Origin: Vibrio thalassae
Lineage (GTDB): Bacteria; Pseudomonadota; Gammaproteobacteria; Enterobacterales; Vibrionaceae
DNA length: 64,000 bases
Direction of reading: 5' to 3'
NCBI RefSeq assembly: GCF_900089835.1
Contig: NZ_OANU01000045.1
Coordinates: forward strand, 36,661 to 100,660
Part shown: piece after piece, positions 26,858-35,684 of the stretch
How positions within the stretch are numbered: position 1 is the stretch's first letter
How the letters are laid out: every line of letters starts with the position of its first letter
Position numbers and translations under genes: made by a program
The notes under the pieces: generated by a model
What the model was told of the DNA's origin: nothing
Database searches by the model: none
The model's input: the letters and a program-made list of their open reading frames with translations, nothing else

Positions 26858-27126
26858 CAGCCAATCATCCCGGGAATGTTATGGAATAAGAAATCAAACA
26901 GTTCCATGATCTTACGTAGCATCCAATGACCAGCAAAAATGACCATCAATAGTGTGGCCAGTAATTTAGGTAAAAAGCTCAGTGTTTGTTCTTGGATTTG
27001 TGTTGCGGCTTGAAATACCGCTATCACCAAACCCACCAGCAATCCCGGTACCACCAATACCATAACGATAAGGATGATGAGCCAAACGGCGTCTGAAAAC
27101 AGAGTAACAGTCAATTCTGGAGTCAT
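26857..27126 (-). CDS. fliQ: Flagellar export protein FliQ, lateral
   Basis: FliQ is a small gate subunit with two membrane helices. The 89 residues match the family: MTPELTVTLFSDAVWLIILI at the start, GLVIAVFQAATQIQEQTLSF in the middle and a final hydrophobic helix. It lies between fliP and fliR with one-base coupling to fliR. Confidence 0.94.
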   Translation of the reverse strand: MTPELTVTLFSDAVWLIILIVMVLVVPGLLVGLVIAVFQAATQIQEQTLSFLPKLLATLLMVIFAGHWMLRKIMELFDFLFHNIPGMIG

Positions 27127-27137
27127 GATCTTTGCTC

Positions 27138-27923
27138 TTATCCCGTGCTAAAGCTGGCTGATAAGGTTCCGACCGTCATTGCCCAACCATCCACCAAGAC
27201 AAAGACCACCAGCTTGAAAGGCAGTGAGACAATCAAAGGTGATAGCATCATCATCCCCATTGCCATCAATACACTGGCCACGACCAAATCGATGATTAAG
27301 AACGGAATAAACAACATAAAACCAATTTGAAAAGCGGTCTTTAGCTCACTGATTACAAAAGCGGGAAGGACAATGGCAAACGAAATGTCGTCGACGTTTG
27401 AGTCCACGGGTTCGTTGGCAATTCGTAGCATTTGTTCAAGAGAATTGCGCTGGGTCTGCGCCAACATAAAGTGACGAACGGGCTTTTCGGCAGTCGCAAA
27501 AGCCTGCATTAACGTGATTTCACCTTGGTCATAAGGCTTGAAAGCATGTTCATAAATGTCACTCCATACGGGGCGCATAATGAGAATACTCAGACTGAGC
27601 GCAATGCCAATCAAGACTCGATTGGGTGGACTTTGCTGCAAACCCAGAGCCTGACGCAATATGGCTAATACCACGATAATGCGAGTAAAGCTGGTGGCCA
27701 TCAAAATGAACGCAGGCAAAAAGCTCAAAGCGGTCATCAAGAGCAAAATCTGCAGCTTTACACTGTATTCTTGCTCTGATTGACCATCGTTAACGGTAAG
27801 AAAAGTCAGTCCGTTATCCGCGAGCGCAGGGTGAGCAAACAAACCTGTTAAGACGATGACCAAACTAATGATGAGCAGGCGAAGATTTGAAGGGTAAGCG
27901 ATACCAGCTAAACGCAGTTTCAC
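27138..27923 (-). CDS. fliP: Flagellar export protein FliP, lateral
   Basis: FliP forms the core of the export gate with FliQ and FliR. The 261-residue protein has a cleavable-type signal (LLIISLVIVLTGLFAHPALA, about 16-35) and the strongly conserved TSFTRIIVVLAILRQALGLQ and SPPNRVLIGIALSLSILIM. A second strong match is VDLVVASVLMAMGMMMLSP near 212. There is no fliO in the cluster, which is usual for lateral systems. Confidence 0.95.
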   Translation of the reverse strand: MKLRLAGIAYPSNLRLLIISLVIVLTGLFAHPALADNGLTFLTVNDGQSEQEYSVKLQILLLMTALSFLPAFILMATSFTRIIVVLAILRQALGLQQSPPNRVLIGIALSLSILIMRPVWSDIYEHAFKPYDQGEITLMQAFATAEKPVRHFMLAQTQRNSLEQMLRIANEPVDSNVDDISFAIVLPAFVISELKTAFQIGFMLFIPFLIIDLVVASVLMAMGMMMLSPLIVSLPFKLVVFVLVDGWAMTVGTLSASFSTG

Positions 27924-27926
27924 GAA

Positions 27927-28295
27927 CTACTTACCCATTGACGTGAGTGCAGAATCAACCACATCGATCAATCGTAGACCGTATTTTTCGTTGACGACGA
28001 CGACTTCAGCATGTCCCATTAGTGAGCCATTAACTTTCACGTCTAGTGGTTCGCCGTTGAGCTTATCGAGTTCGATAATACTGCCTTCGCCAGCAGACAT
28101 AAGATCACCTAACGCCACCTCTTTACTCGCCACTTCCAGTGTTACTGTCACAGGGATGTTTTTGAAGAAGCTTAGATCTCGCTCTGATTGTATCGGTGCG
28201 GCCATAGGCGCATCGGTGTCAAAGTCTTCCAGTTGAAAGTCATCGAAGCGCAGTTCGTCACCGTCGAAGACACTTTGTTCTGGCGAATCGCTCAT
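27927..28295 (-). CDS. fliN: Motor switch protein FliN, lateral
   Basis: FliN is a C-ring component. The 122-residue protein has an acidic N-terminal third and a C-terminal SpoA domain (about 45-118), which includes FFKNIPVTVTLEVASKEVAL, GEPLDVKVNGSLMGHAEVVV and YGLRLIDVV. It overlaps fliM by four bases, so the switch proteins are made together. Confidence 0.93.
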   Translation of the reverse strand: MSDSPEQSVFDGDELRFDDFQLEDFDTDAPMAAPIQSERDLSFFKNIPVTVTLEVASKEVALGDLMSAGEGSIIELDKLNGEPLDVKVNGSLMGHAEVVVVNEKYGLRLIDVVDSALTSMGK

Positions 28296-29110
28296 CGGTT
28301 GTTTTCCTTATCATCATTTAAAATTAAAACGAGTTGGCCTTCTTGCTCTGCAACACGTCCAGTGAATAGGGTTTGTTTTCCTATCGTTACCGGAGCATTG
28401 TTGAGCAGAACAATGGGCAGAATGTCGTTGGCTTTAAGTTTGAGAACCTGAGTTAAAGGCAACACAGTTTTACTCAGTTGAACGTTTAAGCGGACAGGCG
28501 TTTTATGCAGAGCATGATTGAAGTCGCTTGCCATATGCGGGTTAGGTGTCAGCTCTAACTCATCAATTAGTGTTTGAATCAGCGCACTGTCTAGCGTGAT
28601 AGTGAGTAGCGCCTGCTGATGACGTGCTTGAATCGACAATGTGGCGCAAATGCCAGTTCCTGGTATAACCTCAAATTCATTGTGGGACCAAGCATGGTCT
28701 GGTGCGATCCATTGAGAGGCGCATTTTGCAATTCGCTGTAATAGGCGCAAATCGCTATTAGTCAGGTCACCAACGCTGCGTTCAACCGTCGTGCCGTAAA
28801 ATTGATCAGAGAGACGCATGAGCATGGCTGGGTCCATTGCGACATAAAGCACGCCGTCTTCGTTGTGTTTGAGCACAGCAACACTGGTCGCGTCTACGTT
28901 AGCTTGAGGTAATTCAGTCAGTACGACTTGGTCGAGCTCGACCAGAACGTGCTGAGCTTTTAACCAAGCCTGCAGCTCAAGACTTAACTGTTGGCAGGAG
29001 TTAACCAATAACTCTTCGAGTTTAGTGCGAATGATATGAATAGGTTTCCCTAGTAATTCCACATTTAGAGTTTGTACCTGATCAGGCATCGCTGATTTTT
29101 GCATATCCAT
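28292..29110 (-). CDS. fliM: Motor switch protein FliM, lateral, short form
   Basis: This C-ring protein is 272 residues, compared with about 320-350 for usual FliM. The C-terminal SpoA domain is clear (about 195-265: TPVRLNVQLSKTVLPLTQVL, NDILPIVLLNNAPVTIGKQT, and GRVAEQEGQLVLIL). The middle domain is diverged. The N-terminal CheY-binding peptide with an EIDALL-like core is absent; the protein starts MDMQKSAMPDQVQTLNVELL. It heads the fliMNPQR-flhBA run, and its promoter region is the 384-base gap shared with motY. The position before fliN makes the call firm despite divergence. Confidence 0.85.
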   Translation of the reverse strand: MDMQKSAMPDQVQTLNVELLGKPIHIIRTKLEELLVNSCQQLSLELQAWLKAQHVLVELDQVVLTELPQANVDATSVAVLKHNEDGVLYVAMDPAMLMRLSDQFYGTTVERSVGDLTNSDLRLLQRIAKCASQWIAPDHAWSHNEFEVIPGTGICATLSIQARHQQALLTITLDSALIQTLIDELELTPNPHMASDFNHALHKTPVRLNVQLSKTVLPLTQVLKLKANDILPIVLLNNAPVTIGKQTLFTGRVAEQEGQLVLILNDDKENNR

Positions 29111-29494
29111 ATCTTTACCAAACGTAATCTGAGTGGGCTTTCAATTGTAATTGTCTATTGCCGTTTAATAACAAAACGTCATTTTTCGTCAGTCTACTCT
29201 GGTTTTTTTATTTATTTTTAGCTCCATGATGTAAATCTGTGAACTTGGTTCATATGTTTGTTTTCGCTATATAAAGCACCTTTAAATATAAAATAAATAC
29301 AGGTAGCTTAATTAAATAATAATTATATTCGATGGTTAAAACAGCATCTTAATATGATGTTAATTCCATGTTCTGCAACATTCAGAGTGAGTATTTTATC
29401 TAAATTTATGTTTTGTAAGGTCTGTTTATGGATTTTATAGAACGTCTCTATCTTATGAACATAGGCTTCTATGTATTGTTTGTAAGAGATAAAA
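29111..29494. other. AT-rich divergent promoter region between fliM and motY
   Basis: This 384-base gap separates the fliM operon on the minus strand from the motY-lafK operon on the plus strand, so it must drive both, including the master activator gene lafK. It is clearly more AT-rich than the surrounding genes. I found no sigma-54 site with good spacing and no clear sigma-70 pair. An AT-rich region over the master-regulator promoter is the kind of place silenced by H-NS (inference). Confidence 0.6.
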
Positions 29495-30499
29495 ATGGAC
29501 ATCAATATGATCTATGGCTTAGTTAAAAAATATTATTTCTCATTATGTCGAGATTTTTCTTGGTCAAGAGAATGTCAAATACAGATGTCTACTTGCGCTG
29601 TTAATAAGATGTATTCGTTAATGCTGTTCATGGGGTTATTTTTTGGGATTAAGATCTCACATGCGGCGGAAGTAAATATTCCGATGGACTTGGTTAATTG
29701 GCAATTTGTAGAGGGTGAATTTGATTGTCAGCTTGCTCAAACCTTGCCAAATAATAGGGGGAAGTTTTACTTCCATGCGGAACCGAATAATCAATTATCG
29801 GCAGTTCTGCATTTACCGAACAATAACATCCAACAAGCACAGTTATTTCAATTGTCTGCGCCTTGGCATGCTCCCGTGCAGCACGTCATGATTGATGAGG
29901 CCGCCAAAGCGACGCGCGGCTATGCCATTTTTGATGTGGATATTGAGGCGTTATTGGCGGCTGCCACCAGAGGTGCTTGGATCCGCGTGAGTTCTACACA
30001 AATGGCCAATCAGCCTGGTGATGCTTTCGTTTTGCCTTCGACTCGAATTGAGTCTGCTTACCTTAGCTTTAATAAGTGCCGCTCCAAATTACCTGAAATG
30101 AATTACAGTCAGGCACGAGACCTAGTGCTGAAGTTTGATTTTGGTCAGCGAGTGGTCACCAGTGAACAGCGTCAAACACTGCAAGCATTAGCGAGCTATA
30201 TCAAAGCCGACGGCCACATTTCAAAAGTGCTGGTGGATGGACACACGGATAATGTGGGTTCGTCTTTGAGCAACTTACAAATATCACGAGTGCGTGCCGA
30301 TGATGTGGCCAGTGTGCTGACAGAGCTGGGTACTCCAGCCAAGCTGATCGAGGTTCGTGCTCATGGTGCGCGCTACCCAGTAAGCAGCAATGAGACTGAG
30401 TTTGGTCAAGCGAACAATCGTCGAGTCACTGTGCGAGTGGTTCGTCAACCTTCTACCAACATAGTGTCTTCAACGGATCTGAAGACAGAGGTTCAGTAA
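29495..30499 (+). CDS. motY: MotY-like flagellar protein, lateral
   Basis: MotY proteins form the T ring around the basal body that holds stators. The protein has an N-terminal MotY domain (about 60-200). A C-terminal OmpA-like peptidoglycan-binding domain (about 215-320) includes VLVDGHTDNVGSSLSNLQIS and NNRRVTVRVV. Three starts are possible: 29495 (334 residues, with AAGAGA upstream), 29585 and 29609. The ATG at 29609 gives a good signal peptide (MYSLMLFMGLFFGIKISHA), while the longest form would have about 38 extra residues before it. The 3' end abuts lafK. Confidence 0.85.
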   Translation: MDINMIYGLVKKYYFSLCRDFSWSRECQIQMSTCAVNKMYSLMLFMGLFFGIKISHAAEVNIPMDLVNWQFVEGEFDCQLAQTLPNNRGKFYFHAEPNNQLSAVLHLPNNNIQQAQLFQLSAPWHAPVQHVMIDEAAKATRGYAIFDVDIEALLAAATRGAWIRVSSTQMANQPGDAFVLPSTRIESAYLSFNKCRSKLPEMNYSQARDLVLKFDFGQRVVTSEQRQTLQALASYIKADGHISKVLVDGHTDNVGSSLSNLQISRVRADDVASVLTELGTPAKLIEVRAHGARYPVSSNETEFGQANNRRVTVRVVRQPSTNIVSSTDLKTEVQ

Positions 30500-31828
30500 A
30501 TGCAAAAGGATATTCTCTACGTCGAGCCTTGCGAGCAAAATGCTCAACCTATCATCGATTTGTTAGTGGAGCAGGGCTTCAATGTGACTCATGTTAGAAC
30601 GGGTCGCTCTGCACTGCTCACGGCTGCGGGCTCTATCAGTTTGGTCAGCTCCAATCTACCGGATATGAGTATTCGCGAGTGGATTGCGTGTCACCAGCGA
30701 AAATCAGCCCCCGGCGTTGCTATTGCTATTGTTGAGCAAGACCAAGGTATCTTAGCGGCCGAGGCTATGAAAGCTGGCGCAACAGACTACTTGTTACGTC
30801 CATTTGAAGCGGCACAACTTGTCAATTTGATTCGACGCGTTGAAGCGTTAGAGAAGCCAATGGCTAACATTGTTGCGGAGTCTTGGCGTAGTAAACAAGT
30901 ACTGCAATTGGCGCATCGCGCAGCGTGCACGAGTGCCAGTGTGTTGATTACTGGAGAGTCAGGCACGGGCAAAGAAGTCTTAGCTCGTTATGTTCATGAT
31001 CAGTCGCCTCGTGCACAACAGCCTTTCGTGGCGGTTAACTGTGCAGCGATCCCTGAGTCCATGCTAGAAGCCGTATTATTTGGCCACGTAAAAGGAGCGT
31101 TTACTGGGGCGACAGGATCGCAAACTGGCAAGTTCGAAGAAGCTAATGGCGGCACCATCTTGCTGGATGAAATTGGTGAGATGTCACCAGCAGTTCAAGC
31201 CAAGCTGTTGCGTGTGCTTCAGGAAAGAGAAGTGGAGCGCGTTGGCAGTCACAAGTCGATCGCTTTGGATATTCGAGTGATTGCTGCCACCAACAAAGAC
31301 CTTCGCCAAGAGGTGCAAAAAGGGACGTTTCGGGAAGACCTGTATTACCGTTTAGATGTGTTACCGCTCCATTGGCCGCCGCTTCGTGACCGTAAAGATG
31401 ACATTCTGCCGATCAGTCAATTCTTTATAAATAAGTATAAAGAGCAAGCCAATTGCTACCTATCAGAGGACGCGCGACAAGCGCTTAGCCAATACCACTG
31501 GCCTGGTAATATTCGCGAATTGGAGAACGTAATTCAACGTGCTCTCGTTATGCGCCATGGTGACTACATTACGGCTCATGATTTGATGTTACCGATTGAG
31601 ATCCCGTGTTTGAACCCTGTCGCGTCTAATGAAAACCAGATGGGCCATGTGGAAGTCAAAAAGCAGGCAGAATTCCAATTTATCTTAGAAAAATTACGTC
31701 AATTTGGCGGGAACCGAACCAAAACGGCGGACGCTTTAGGGGTTTCTACACGAGCACTCCGCTACAAACTAGCAGCGATGCGAGAGCAAGGAATCGATCT
31801 ACAGTCAGCCATTGGCTCGGCTGCGTAA
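30500..31828 (+). CDS. lafK: Sigma-54-dependent activator LafK
   Basis: LafK is the master transcription activator of the lateral system. The 442-residue protein has three domains. The N-terminal receiver-like domain (about 1-118) lacks key residues: the phospho-acceptor position is Ser50 and the acidic pair is Glu-Pro, so it is probably not phosphorylated. The AAA+ domain (about 125-365) has Walker A GESGTGKE (152-159), GAFTGA (199-204) and LLDEIGEM (221-228). The C-terminal Fis-type helix-turn-helix includes NRTKTADALGVSTRALRYKL. It starts at the base after the motY stop. The sigma-54 sites upstream of flgB and fliD are likely targets. Confidence 0.93.
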   Translation: MQKDILYVEPCEQNAQPIIDLLVEQGFNVTHVRTGRSALLTAAGSISLVSSNLPDMSIREWIACHQRKSAPGVAIAIVEQDQGILAAEAMKAGATDYLLRPFEAAQLVNLIRRVEALEKPMANIVAESWRSKQVLQLAHRAACTSASVLITGESGTGKEVLARYVHDQSPRAQQPFVAVNCAAIPESMLEAVLFGHVKGAFTGATGSQTGKFEEANGGTILLDEIGEMSPAVQAKLLRVLQEREVERVGSHKSIALDIRVIAATNKDLRQEVQKGTFREDLYYRLDVLPLHWPPLRDRKDDILPISQFFINKYKEQANCYLSEDARQALSQYHWPGNIRELENVIQRALVMRHGDYITAHDLMLPIEIPCLNPVASNENQMGHVEVKKQAEFQFILEKLRQFGGNRTKTADALGVSTRALRYKLAAMREQGIDLQSAIGSAA

Positions 31829-31840
31829 AGGAGAAATTTG

Positions 31841-32197
31841 ATGGCGATGCAACCTATAAACAACGCGTTATCCGCAGAGCAATTGATGCTGACAAAAATG
31901 CAGGTAATGCAGCAGCATGTGCAGCCTGACTTTGTGGTATCCAATAACCCAATGAATGTGAATCAGGTCAATGAACCGATGGCCTTCTCTGGGGCAATGA
32001 AAAATGTGCTCGATATGGTGAACCAACATCAATCGACAGCTTCACAAAAAATCACCGCGGTAGAGACTGGGCAAAGTGATGACCTTGTCGGCGCTATGAT
32101 TGCTAGCCAGAAAGCGAGTTTGTCGTTTTCTGCTTTGATGCAAGTTCGCAACAAGGTGGTTGCGTCTTTTGAAGACATTATGAAGATGCCGGTGTAG
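31841..32197 (+). CDS. fliE: Hook-basal body complex protein FliE, lateral
   Basis: FliE joins the MS ring to the rod. The ATG at 31841, eight bases after AAGGAG, gives 118 residues; a TTG one codon earlier is not needed. The C-terminal half has the family pattern: DDLVGAMIASQKASLSFSAL followed by MQVRNKVVASFEDIMKMPV. It lies between lafK and fliF, as in other lateral clusters. Confidence 0.92.
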   Translation: MAMQPINNALSAEQLMLTKMQVMQQHVQPDFVVSNNPMNVNQVNEPMAFSGAMKNVLDMVNQHQSTASQKITAVETGQSDDLVGAMIASQKASLSFSALMQVRNKVVASFEDIMKMPV

Positions 32198-32200
32198 AAC

Positions 32201-33949
32201 ATGTCAGAATTAACACCTCAAACAGTGGCGGCTGCGGGCCCCATCGATGTCGCCCCGAAAAACGCGCCATCGACAAATATAAATGAGTTCAACACCAAAA
32301 TGAAGCAGTTGTGGTCAAGTTCCCAACGCAACTTGGTGTTGTCAGCCGTACTCGCGGCGATTGTTGCCGCTATCATTGTGGTGGCGTTATGGAGCTCTTC
32401 GCAAAGTTATCGTCCGCTATACAGCCAGCAAGAACGTTTTGATATTGGTGAAATTGTGTCGGTGTTGGAATCTGAAGGGATTGCTTACCGGCTGCAAGAG
32501 CAAAATGGTCAAGTGTTAGTTGCAGAAGGGCAAGTGGCGAAAATTCGTATGCTCTTGGCGGCGAAAGGGGTTAAAGCTCAGTTGCCTACTGGATTAGATT
32601 CTCTCAAAGAAGACAGCGCTTTGGGGACGAGCCAATTTATGGAAAATGCGCGTTATCGTCATGGACTAGAAGGTGAGTTAGTACGCACCATTATTTCCCT
32701 TAATGCCATTTCTAATGCTCGTGTTCACTTAGCTATTCCAAGACAGACACTGTTTGTACGCCAACAAGGTGAAGAACCATCGGCATCGGTGATGCTTGAA
32801 TTGAAGCCGGGTGAAGATCTCAAGTCAGAGCAAGTTGAAGCCATCATCAACTTAGTGGTCGGCAGCGTAACGGGCATGAAGCCAGAATTTGTTTCTGTTA
32901 TTGACCAATATGGCCGTTTGCTCAGTGCCGATGTTGGTTCGGCGGAAGCCGGCAAAGTGAACGCCAAATATCTCGAGTACCAAAAAAACGTTGAGAAGCA
33001 GATCATTCAACGAGCAGCCGATATGCTGACGCCGATTGTGGGTCCAAGCAATTATCGTGTTCAGGTCGCGGCGGATATGGATTTTAGTCGAGTGGAAGAG
33101 ACACAAGAAATCCTCGACACCAATCCGGTGGTGCGTAATGAGCACAGTATTCAGAACAATACCATTGATAAAATTGCGCTTGGCATTCCTGGCTCTCTGA
33201 GTAATCAGCCGCCAGTGACCGGTGAAGTGCCAACGAACGACAGTCAAAATACCAATGCACGCAGTGAGCTAAATCGTCAATATGCGGTAGGCAGCAGCGT
33301 ACGTCGCACCCAATATCAGCAAGGTCAAATTGCTAAGTTGAGTGTGTCGGTACTGCTTAATGAAAGTGCCGCCCCCAATGGCACGGCGTGGACACCCGCT
33401 GAACGTGCACAAATCTCAACCATGATCACCGATGCTGTGGGTATCTCCGCCGATCGTGGAGACAGCTTAAGCCTAATGAGCTTTAACTTTACTCCCATTG
33501 AAATCGAAGCGCCCCCGGCGATGCCTTGGTGGCAAGACCCAACCGTGCAACAACCACTGCGTTATGTCATTGGCGGTATGCTCGGTATGGCGATGATCTT
33601 CTTTGTTCTTCGCCCACTTATCATGCATTTAACCGGTGCAGATAAGCGTGGTAACGAATTGGAGTTTGCTGAGCCTCAAGAAGAGGAATACCAAGAGAAT
33701 ATTCAAACTCGTGAAGAGCGTGAACGTGAAGAGATGTTGAATCGTCGCTTGTCTGAAAGAGGCATTGAGTCGACCTCTTCGGGTCTTGATGCGAGTAGTG
33801 ACATGTTGCCACCTCCGGGTTCACCGCTGGAAATTCAACTTAAACATCTACAGCTTATTGCTAATGAAGAGCCTGAGCGCGTAGCGGAAGTACTTAAACA
33901 ATGGGTAAATGTGAATGAAAACAGCACAGTCAACGCCAGCAACGCTTAG
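32201..33949 (+). CDS. fliF: MS-ring protein FliF, lateral
   Basis: FliF forms the inner-membrane MS ring, the base on which the flagellum is built. The 582-residue protein has two membrane helices (about 47-66 and 450-470) flanking a large periplasmic part with the YscJ/FliF domain, including ARYRHGLEGELVRTIISLNA and ARVHLAIPRQTLFVRQQ. The C-terminal acidic tail (about 485-582) binds FliG. Its end overlaps the start of fliG by 35 bases. Confidence 0.95.
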   Translation: MSELTPQTVAAAGPIDVAPKNAPSTNINEFNTKMKQLWSSSQRNLVLSAVLAAIVAAIIVVALWSSSQSYRPLYSQQERFDIGEIVSVLESEGIAYRLQEQNGQVLVAEGQVAKIRMLLAAKGVKAQLPTGLDSLKEDSALGTSQFMENARYRHGLEGELVRTIISLNAISNARVHLAIPRQTLFVRQQGEEPSASVMLELKPGEDLKSEQVEAIINLVVGSVTGMKPEFVSVIDQYGRLLSADVGSAEAGKVNAKYLEYQKNVEKQIIQRAADMLTPIVGPSNYRVQVAADMDFSRVEETQEILDTNPVVRNEHSIQNNTIDKIALGIPGSLSNQPPVTGEVPTNDSQNTNARSELNRQYAVGSSVRRTQYQQGQIAKLSVSVLLNESAAPNGTAWTPAERAQISTMITDAVGISADRGDSLSLMSFNFTPIEIEAPPAMPWWQDPTVQQPLRYVIGGMLGMAMIFFVLRPLIMHLTGADKRGNELEFAEPQEEEYQENIQTREEREREEMLNRRLSERGIESTSSGLDASSDMLPPPGSPLEIQLKHLQLIANEEPERVAEVLKQWVNVNENSTVNASNA

Positions 33950-34931
33950 TCATGTTGAGAGAACAGCATTAGTGCTGTTAGGCATGGGCGAGGATGCGGC
34001 GGCTCAAGTGTTGCGTCATTTCTCTCGCGATGAAACACAACGAGTGACCAGAGCAATGGCTCGTCTTAGTGGTATTAAGAGTGACAATGCCAAAAGCGTT
34101 ATTCAACATTTCTTCGAGGACTTTAGGCAGCATAGTGGTATTCGAGGCGCGTCAAAAGAATACTTATCTAATACGCTACGTAAGGCGCTGGGTAATGATT
34201 TAGCCAAAGGGTTATTGAATAACCTGTATGGGGATGAAATTCGCAACAATATGCAGCGTCTGCAATGGGTTGATGCCGAAGTGTTGTCGAGATTTGTAGC
34301 GAAAGAGCACCCACAAATGCAGGCCATTTTTCTGGCGTATTTACCGCCAGAGACCTCTTCTGCTGTACTCAGCCACCTGCCAGCAGACTACCATGATGAA
34401 CTGCTGTACCGCATTGCACGCTTGCAAGATATTGACCATCAAGTGGCGGCGGATCTTAATGAGTTGATTGAACGCTGTATTGAGCAAGTATCGGTAAGCC
34501 AAAGTGCGCCAATGTCTGGTGTTAAACAGGTCGCTGACATTATTAACCGCTTCTCCGGTGATCGTGCAATGTTGATGGAAATGCTCAAGTTACACGACGA
34601 AGAGGTCGTCAGTGCGATTGAAGAGAACATGTTCGACTTTATGGTGCTAGGTCGGCAGCGTGAAGACACCATGGATACTTTGGTTCAACAAGTGCCTATG
34701 GAGCTTTGGGCAGTTGCACTCAAAGGGGCAGACATTACCTTACAGCAAGCTATCAAACGTTCGATGCCTCAGCGCATGGTAAAAGCACTGGAAGACGATA
34801 TGCAATTGCGCGGCGCAGTGCCTGTAAGTGCGGTTGAACGTGCTCGTAATGACATTATGCAAATCATTAAAGAGCTGTCGGAAGCGGGTGAAATCGAGTT
34901 GTCTCTGTACCAAGAGCAGACGGTGGAATAA
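33915..34931 (+). CDS. fliG: Motor switch protein FliG, lateral
   Basis: FliG is the rotor protein that meets the stator. The 338-residue protein has the N-terminal FliF-binding domain, a middle domain, and the C-terminal torque domain with EENMFDFMVL (about 234-243) and the charged helix LAVALKGADI-like residues near 262-271 (LWAVALKGADITLQQAIKRS). The start overlaps the fliF end, suggesting coupled synthesis of the two partners. Confidence 0.95.
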   Translation: MKTAQSTPATLSHVERTALVLLGMGEDAAAQVLRHFSRDETQRVTRAMARLSGIKSDNAKSVIQHFFEDFRQHSGIRGASKEYLSNTLRKALGNDLAKGLLNNLYGDEIRNNMQRLQWVDAEVLSRFVAKEHPQMQAIFLAYLPPETSSAVLSHLPADYHDELLYRIARLQDIDHQVAADLNELIERCIEQVSVSQSAPMSGVKQVADIINRFSGDRAMLMEMLKLHDEEVVSAIEENMFDFMVLGRQREDTMDTLVQQVPMELWAVALKGADITLQQAIKRSMPQRMVKALEDDMQLRGAVPVSAVERARNDIMQIIKELSEAGEIELSLYQEQTVE

Positions 34932-34934
34932 ATC

Positions 34935-35684
34935 ATGAAGGAAACTGCGATTTTTAATTTGCCGCCAAGTGGTTATAGACAACACCGTTTTCCACCTCTC
35001 GCGCAGCCATCGTCAGTGGACGAGTTTTCTGCTGAGTTAAGTTGGGATGACGCACCGACACAACTCGATGTGCAAGAGCGTCTTGAAGAAGGATTTCAAC
35101 AAGGGCTGGAGCGTGGCCATCGAGAAGGTTTGCACCAAGGTATTGAACAAGGCAAGCAACAGGGGTTACTTGAGGGGCAGAAAGAGGGCTTTCAAAAAGG
35201 CTTTGTCTCAGGTGAGCAATCGGGAAAACAAGCGTTTCTTGATGCCGTCAAACCGGTCAATGATATCTATGTTTCATTGTCTCGTTGGCAAGAAGAAAAA
35301 GAACAGCAACAACGCCATATCATATGTGAGTTGGTACAAAAGGTTGCGCAGCAGGTGATTCGCGCTGAGTTGACCTTAATGCCGCAGCAAATTTTGGCGT
35401 TGGTGGATGAAACACTGGAAGCCATGCCGGGTAAAACGGAAAAGGTTACGGTACACCTAAACCCACAAGATCTGGAGCGAATTACCCAAATTAATCCTGA
35501 CCTCGCGAGTGGGTGGAAGTTGGTCGCGAAACCGGAACTGCCCGTGGGTGGTTGTCACTTAATGACAGAAGATGCGGAAGCGGATGCCAGTTGTGATTCT
35601 CGGTTAGAGTCTTGTATGGACGCTGTGAAAGAGCATTTACTGGATGAAGCTACCCCGATTGACTTAGCGAGTAATGATGACTAA
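34935..35684 (+). CDS. fliH: Export ATPase regulator FliH, lateral
   Basis: FliH is the stator-like partner that holds the FliI ATPase. The 249-residue protein shows the GxxxG glycine-repeat helix that marks the family (about 53-95: EGFQQGLERGHREGLHQGIE and on). A C-terminal domain (about 120-230) carries LVQKVAQQVIRAELTLMPQQ. The stop overlaps the fliI start by 11 bases. The repeat is normal for FliH and is not a genomic expansion. Confidence 0.92.
   Translation: MKETAIFNLPPSGYRQHRFPPLAQPSSVDEFSAELSWDDAPTQLDVQERLEEGFQQGLERGHREGLHQGIEQGKQQGLLEGQKEGFQKGFVSGEQSGKQAFLDAVKPVNDIYVSLSRWQEEKEQQQRHIICELVQKVAQQVIRAELTLMPQQILALVDETLEAMPGKTEKVTVHLNPQDLERITQINPDLASGWKLVAKPELPVGGCHLMTEDAEADASCDSRLESCMDAVKEHLLDEATPIDLASNDD

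Noticed and set aside
29243..29262. Possible sigma-54 promoter before motY (TTGGTTCATATG-type sequence)
   Set aside because: The spacing leaves TTTG instead of TTGC at -12 and the -24 element is only TGG. The match is too poor to report as a site.
34935..35220. Repeats in the 5' half of fliH as a possible DNA repeat
   Set aside because: The GxxxG pattern is a normal protein feature of FliH and the DNA copies are not identical.
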